From Tissierellia bacterium (GTDB taxonomy: Bacteria; Bacillota; Clostridia; Tissierellales; Peptoniphilaceae), in assembly GCA_030537765.1 (NCBI GenBank), contig JAUNVH010000015.1:1-38376 (forward strand): a stretch of 38,376 bases of DNA, in the 5' to 3' direction. How positions within the stretch are numbered: position 1 is the stretch's first letter; every line of letters begins with the position of its first letter. The notes beneath the pieces are model-generated. The model was not told the DNA's origin. It saw only the letters and a program-made list of their open reading frames with translations, and made no database searches. A program made the translations under genes and the position numbers. Positions 35,311-38,376 of the stretch are shown one piece after another.

Positions 35311-35839
35311 AGAAGTCATAATCGTCGAAGGCAAAGACGATATAGCTTCTGTCAAGGCGGCCGTCGATGCGGAAGTAATTTCCACACACGGCTATGCCTA
35401 TGGCAAAGAATTTATAAAATTAATTTCAGAAATATCAAAATCGCGAGGGATCATAATATTAACTGATCCCGATTTTGTGGGCGAAAGAATCAGAAGAGAT
35501 ATAGCAAGCCAAGTTAAAAACTGCAAACACGCATTTTTGCCAAAAGATAAAGCATTAAAAGGCGATGATGTGGGAGTTGAAAACGCAACTGCAAAAGATA
35601 TAAAAGAGGCAATCTATGCGGCAAAGCCAATAATCACTGAAAGAATAGATAATTTTACAATGAAAGATATGATAAGAAATGGACTTTCGGGCGGAAAGAC
35701 TTCAAAAAGCAGGCGTGAAAAACTGGGCAAACTTTTAAAAATTGGCAATGCAAATGCCAGCCAGATGTTAAAAAGACTCAATTCATTTGGCATAACTAGA
35801 GAAGAGTTTGAAGAGGCGGTGAAAGAGCTTGACAAATGA
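35303..35839 (+). CDS. rnmV: Ribonuclease M5
   Basis: RNase M5 matures the 5S rRNA ends in Firmicutes. The Toprim core is clear: VIIVEGKDDIASVK at the N-terminus and LTDPDFVGERIRRDIA in the middle, with a C-terminal helical part (SKSRREKLGKLLKIGNANASQMLKRL). The length is 178 residues. GGAGA precedes the ATG. It overlaps tatD by 8 nt and ksgA by 11 nt. The rnmV-ksgA pairing is common in this phylum. Confidence 0.95.
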   Translation: MIKEVIIVEGKDDIASVKAAVDAEVISTHGYAYGKEFIKLISEISKSRGIIILTDPDFVGERIRRDIASQVKNCKHAFLPKDKALKGDDVGVENATAKDIKEAIYAAKPIITERIDNFTMKDMIRNGLSGGKTSKSRREKLGKLLKIGNANASQMLKRLNSFGITREEFEEAVKELDK

Positions 35840-36713
35840 AAAAAGGCTTTATTCACCAAAAGTCATGAAAGACGTTTTAGAACGTCACGGTTTTGATTTC
35901 AAAAAAACTTTAGGACAAAATTTTTTAATCGATGGAAATATCGTCAGAAGAATTGTAAAAAACGCCGATATAAATAAAACTGATACAGTTTTAGAAATTG
36001 GCCCAGGATTTGGCACTTTAACAGAAGAACTGGCGCTAAATGCAAAAGAAGTAATTGCGATTGAAATAGATAAAAGCTTAAAAGCAGTGCACGAAGATGT
36101 GCTAAAAAATTATGACAATATAAAAATAATCTATGATGATATTTTAAAAACTGATTTGAAAGAACTTATAAATTGTGATTTTAAAGTTGTAGCCAATTTG
36201 CCCTACTATATCACAAGCCCTATAATCACAAATCTTTTGAGAAAAAATTTGCCAATTGAGAATCTTGTTTTGATGGTCCAAAAAGAAGTGGGGGAAAGAA
36301 TTTGTGCAAAAGCCAAAACTAAGCAATATGGCTCACTAAGTCTATATATAAAATATTTTGGAGATGCAAAAATTTTATTCAATGTGCCACCCACAGTATT
36401 TATGCCCAGACCAAATGTGGGCAGTCAAATTGTTAAAATAACACCCACGCATGAAGCTCGAGCCATTGAAATTGAAGAGTTTGAAACATTAATTAAAGCT
36501 GCGTTTTCCATGAGGAGAAAGACATTGTCAAATTGTATTTCAAAAGCTTTAGATATTTCTAAAACAGATATTGAATTAATACTTGAAAATTTGGGTAAAA
36601 ATAAAAGTGAACGTGGTGAAAATCTAAATTTTGAAGAATTTATGCAGCTGGGAATAGAATTAAAACGACTGAATGCTAATATACTCAAAAAGGGGAACAA
36701 AGATGGACGATAG
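35829..36713 (+). CDS. ksgA: 16S rRNA dimethyladenosine transferase KsgA
   Basis: KsgA dimethylates two adjacent adenines in the 3' hairpin of 16S rRNA late in 30S assembly. The SAM-binding motif VLEIGPGFGTLTEEL is at residues 54-68 and the catalytic NLPYY near 123. KTLGQNFLID (26-35) is the family N-terminal block. The start is TTG at 35829, with GGTG 7 nt upstream; LYSPKVMKDVLERHGF then matches the family start. The length is 294 residues. The ArsR gene overlaps its end by 11 nt. Confidence 0.97.
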   Translation: MTNEKRLYSPKVMKDVLERHGFDFKKTLGQNFLIDGNIVRRIVKNADINKTDTVLEIGPGFGTLTEELALNAKEVIAIEIDKSLKAVHEDVLKNYDNIKIIYDDILKTDLKELINCDFKVVANLPYYITSPIITNLLRKNLPIENLVLMVQKEVGERICAKAKTKQYGSLSLYIKYFGDAKILFNVPPTVFMPRPNVGSQIVKITPTHEARAIEIEEFETLIKAAFSMRRKTLSNCISKALDISKTDIELILENLGKNKSERGENLNFEEFMQLGIELKRLNANILKKGNKDGR

Positions 36714-37038
36714 ACATGGCGAATATATGAAGGCGATAACAGAAGAGGAATTCTTAAAAAGCGACAAAGTTCAGAGCTTGGCTGAGCTTTTTAAGGCGAT
36801 GGCAGATCCGACTAGACTAAAGATATTATATGTGCTCTCTAACGAAGATCTATGCGTGCAAGATATTGCAAATCGAATAGATATGAGTCAATCTAGTGTC
36901 AGCCATCAGCTAAAGAGCCTCAGAATGTTAAGATTAGTTAAATTTGAACGAAGCGGAAAACAGATGATCTATTCGTTAGATGACGATCATGTCTATAAAC
37001 TTTTTAATCAAGGACTAGAACATATTTTACACGAATAA
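36703..37038 (+). CDS. ArsR/SmtB-family metalloregulator, zinc-type
   Basis: This 111-residue winged-helix repressor has the core LFKAMADPTRLKILYVLS, CVQDIANRIDMSQSSVSHQLKSL (recognition helix) and a wing. Its last helix carries D94-x-H96-x10-H107-x2-H110, exactly the alpha5 zinc-site spacing of CzrA-type sensors. The lone cysteine in DLCVQD does not make a full CadC-type alpha3 site. I chose the ATG at 36703 with AAGGGG upstream; the longer in-frame start at 36673 lacks one. It ends the metG operon. No zinc exporter or uptake gene is in the window, so its target lies elsewhere or nearby outside. Confidence 0.88.
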   Translation: MDDRHGEYMKAITEEEFLKSDKVQSLAELFKAMADPTRLKILYVLSNEDLCVQDIANRIDMSQSSVSHQLKSLRMLRLVKFERSGKQMIYSLDDDHVYKLFNQGLEHILHE

Positions 37039-37081
37039 ATTTAGCGGCAATAAATGCTATTTATCTTAGATATTTTAAAAT

Positions 37082-37111
37082 TTGATTAAAGCTTTTTTTA
37101 AAGGGTATATC
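37082..37111 (+). promoter_or_regulatory. Probable glutaredoxin gene promoter
   Basis: TTGATT (37082-37087), an 18-bp spacer and TATATC (37106-37111) lie 40 nt before the ATG. Confidence 0.5.
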
Positions 37112-37150
37112 TAATTTGAACGAATTATAAAAATATTTGGAGGAGATAAA

Positions 37151-37393
37151 ATGAAAGAAGTAGTTGTTTATACAAGTTCAACTTGTCCATATTGCTCAAT
37201 GGCAAAAGATTATTTAAAAAAATTAAATGTAGAATTTACAGAAAAAAATGTTTCTACTGATAGAGCAGCTAGAGAAGAACTTATGAAATTGGGACACACA
37301 GGAGTTCCACTATTAATAATTGACGGTCAAGAGATTGTCGGCTTTGACAAATGCAAAGTTGATGAACTTTTGAAAGGCGAAAGTGATTGCTAA
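37151..37393 (+). CDS. Glutaredoxin-family redox protein
   Basis: This 80-residue thioredoxin-fold protein has the dithiol active site C12-P-Y-C15 and the cis-proline motif TGVPLLIIDGQEIVGFD. It most resembles the YruB-type glutaredoxin-like group found in low-GC anaerobes, which typically work with thioredoxin reductase or similar systems rather than glutathione. GGAGGAG precedes the ATG. It is a single gene convergent with the DUF1858 gene, sharing a bidirectional terminator. Confidence 0.92.
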   Translation: MKEVVVYTSSTCPYCSMAKDYLKKLNVEFTEKNVSTDRAAREELMKLGHTGVPLLIIDGQEIVGFDKCKVDELLKGESDC

Positions 37394-37400
37394 AAAAATG

Positions 37401-37429
37401 GCCTCGGAAATTTTTCCGAGGCTTTTTTT
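37401..37429. terminator. Bidirectional terminator between glutaredoxin and DUF1858 genes
   Basis: GCCTCGGAA (37401-37409) pairs with TTCCGAGGC (37414-37422). T's follow on the plus strand, and A's before it (37392-37398) give T's on the minus strand. Confidence 0.92.
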
Positions 37430-37622
37430 AATCTTCTAATTCATTTAATGCATCCATAAGGCCTTCGAGGCTAATACCGTGAACCATTGCAGCTTCTTCT
37501 AAGCTCTCCATTTGGCTTGCGGGACAACCTACACAGCCCATGCCGTGATACATTAAAACTTCTATCGTTCTGGGATCTTTTCTAATAATATCTCCAATTA
37601 ACATATCTTTTGTAAATTTCAT
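37428..37622 (-). CDS. DUF1858-domain redox disulfide protein
   Basis: This 64-residue protein has the DUF1858 pattern: MLIGDIIRKDPRTIEVLMYHGMGC followed by a CxxC (C30-V-G-C33) and the helix SLEEAAMVHGIS. The family is often called hybrid-cluster-protein-associated redox disulfide domain; it may bind a metal or carry a redox disulfide. AGGAGG precedes the ATG and a promoter lies at 37664-37692. It faces the glutaredoxin gene, an association that may be meaningful, but no partner enzyme is nearby. Confidence 0.88.
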   Translation of the reverse strand: MKFTKDMLIGDIIRKDPRTIEVLMYHGMGCVGCPASQMESLEEAAMVHGISLEGLMDALNELED

Positions 37623-37663
37623 TTAAATACCTCCTATTACATTTACGAATATAATCTAAATTA

Positions 37664-37692
37664 ATTATACCCATTATGTAGAGCTTAATCAA
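37664..37692 (-). promoter_or_regulatory. Promoter of the DUF1858 gene
   Basis: On the minus strand, TTGATT (37687-37692), a 17-bp spacer and consensus TATAAT (37664-37669) lie about 40 nt before the ATG. Confidence 0.75.
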
Positions 37693-37703
37693 TAAAAGCT
37701 CGA

Positions 37704-37731
37704 TTGAAAAAAATATATTTTATGATATTCT
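37704..37731 (+). promoter_or_regulatory. tadA promoter
   Basis: TTGAAA (37704-37709), a 16-bp spacer and TATTCT (37726-37731) sit directly upstream of tadA. The leader would be about 12 nt. Confidence 0.5.
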
Positions 37732-37749
37732 ATAAATGGTGAGAAAATT

Positions 37750-38223
37750 TTGAGAGAATACTTTATGAAAGAGGCCTTAAAAGAGGCCGAAAAAGCATAT
37801 TTAAAAGAAGAAATCCCAATAGGCTGCGTAATAGTAAAAGACGGAAAAATTATAGGCAGAGGCCATAATCAAAAGCGTGAAAAAAACTGCGCAAACTACC
37901 ATGCAGAAATGATCGCAATAAAAGCAGCTTGTAAAAATATAAATCATTGGTGGCTAGAAGATGCAGAAATCTACATTACATTGGAGCCTTGCGCAATGTG
38001 TGCAGGCGCAATATTAAATGCAAGAATTGCAAAAGCCTTTATTGCCGCTAAAGATTTGCGCATGGGCTGTGCAGGCACAGTCATAAATTTATTAGATATG
38101 AAAAGTTTCAATCATAAAACGAAAGTCGAATTTGGAATTTTAGAAAGAGAATCGAAAGAGCTCATAGCTAAATTTTTTAAAGAACTAAGAGATAAAAAAG
38201 CGAACGAGAAACTAAAAGAATAA
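37750..38223 (+). CDS. tadA: tRNA-specific adenosine deaminase TadA
   Basis: TadA converts A34 of tRNA-Arg(ACG) to inosine. The zinc-binding catalytic motif is complete: H51-A-E53 and PCxxC with C81 and C84 (PCAMC). The N-terminus REYFMKEALKEAEKAYLKEEIPIGCVIVKDGKIIGRGHN matches the family. I use the TTG start at 37750, with GGTGAG 6 nt upstream; an ATG at 37765 has no site and would shorten the first helix. The length is 157 residues. The 100-nt tail after it shows no further gene before the minus-strand terminator. Confidence 0.95.
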   Translation: MREYFMKEALKEAEKAYLKEEIPIGCVIVKDGKIIGRGHNQKREKNCANYHAEMIAIKAACKNINHWWLEDAEIYITLEPCAMCAGAILNARIAKAFIAAKDLRMGCAGTVINLLDMKSFNHKTKVEFGILERESKELIAKFFKELRDKKANEKLKE

Positions 38224-38323
38224 ATTTAAAAAACTGATAATTATATTTTAAATTTTAACTTTTTATAGCAATAGATATTTAAGAAATTAAATTAATAAAT
38301 TCAAAACAAAAATTATATCAATT

Positions 38324-38350
38324 AAAAAACGGCCCAATAGGCCGTTTTCA
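38324..38350 (-). terminator. Terminator of the minus-strand tRNA transcript
   Basis: AAAACGGCC (38326-38334) pairs with GGCCGTTTT (38340-38348). On the minus strand a run of T's follows, consistent with ending the tRNA transcript. It may also help terminate tadA. Confidence 0.8.
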
Positions 38351-38357
38351 AATAATA

Positions 38358-38376
38358 TGGAGCTGACGACGGGGGT
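38358..38376 (-). tRNA. 3' end of a tRNA gene (cut by the window edge)
   Basis: Read on the minus strand this is the end of a tRNA: ACC from the T loop, CCCGT as the 3' half of the T stem, CGTCAGC as the acceptor 3' strand, a U discriminator and an encoded CCA. The identity cannot be read without the anticodon; U73 is usual in glycine and cysteine tRNAs. A terminator lies just downstream. Confidence 0.65.

Noticed and set aside
38358..38376. 5' end of a plus-strand tmRNA or SRP RNA after tadA
   Set aside because: The bases fit better as the 3' end of a minus-strand tRNA with encoded CCA, and the hairpin at 38324-38350 has its T run on the minus strand.

Overview
This window is chromosomal DNA of a low-GC (about 30%) Gram-positive bacterium. 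Strong GGAGG-type ribosome sites, SLH-domain and lipoprotein surface proteins, a methionine T-box, the rbgA-rnhB-yraN-comM-dprA-topA order and the metG-tatD-rnmV-ksgA order all point to Firmicutes. AGA/ATA-rich codons and the mix of accessory genes suggest an anaerobic Tissierellia/Peptoniphilaceae-like organism; that placement is an inference. No prophage, insertion sequence or CRISPR array was recognised.

Layout: (1) 1-7448: typA, a cardiolipin synthase, an aminotransferase/threonine-dehydratase pair, and a secreted YcdB-type protein with SLH anchors. (2) 7449-10671: tripartite tricarboxylate transporter cassette tctC-tctB-tctA with its own promoter, a leader terminator and an intercistronic hairpin. 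(3) 10672-13275: an unusual 598-residue double-HTH regulator between long hairpins and TTGAC/GTCAA palindromes. (4) 13276-16918, minus strand: a complete OpuC-type osmoprotectant ABC transporter operon, opuCA-CB-CC-CD. (5) 17095-26519: a PII-like small protein, then rbgA, rnhB, yraN, comM, dprA, an M50-like membrane peptidase, a DUF4349 lipoprotein and topA (ribosome assembly, genome maintenance and competence). (6) 26520-27528: about 0.9 kb with no ORF of 60 codons or more, framed by a good sigma-A promoter and a perfect terminator and full of local and long-range inverted repeats. It is probably a large structured non-coding RNA with a 16-codon ORF at its 3' end. (7) 27544-38223: recD2-comF, a YihY-type membrane protein, a CPBP protease, the T-box-controlled metG operon with tatD, rnmV, ksgA and a zinc-type ArsR repressor, then a glutaredoxin, a DUF1858 protein and tadA. 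(8) The window ends inside a minus-strand tRNA gene preceded, on the plus strand, by its terminator.

Most of the window is conserved housekeeping sequence. The accessory and least explained parts are the 26.6-27.5 kb RNA locus, the 10.7-13.3 kb regulator island and the leader and hairpin controls around tctCBA.
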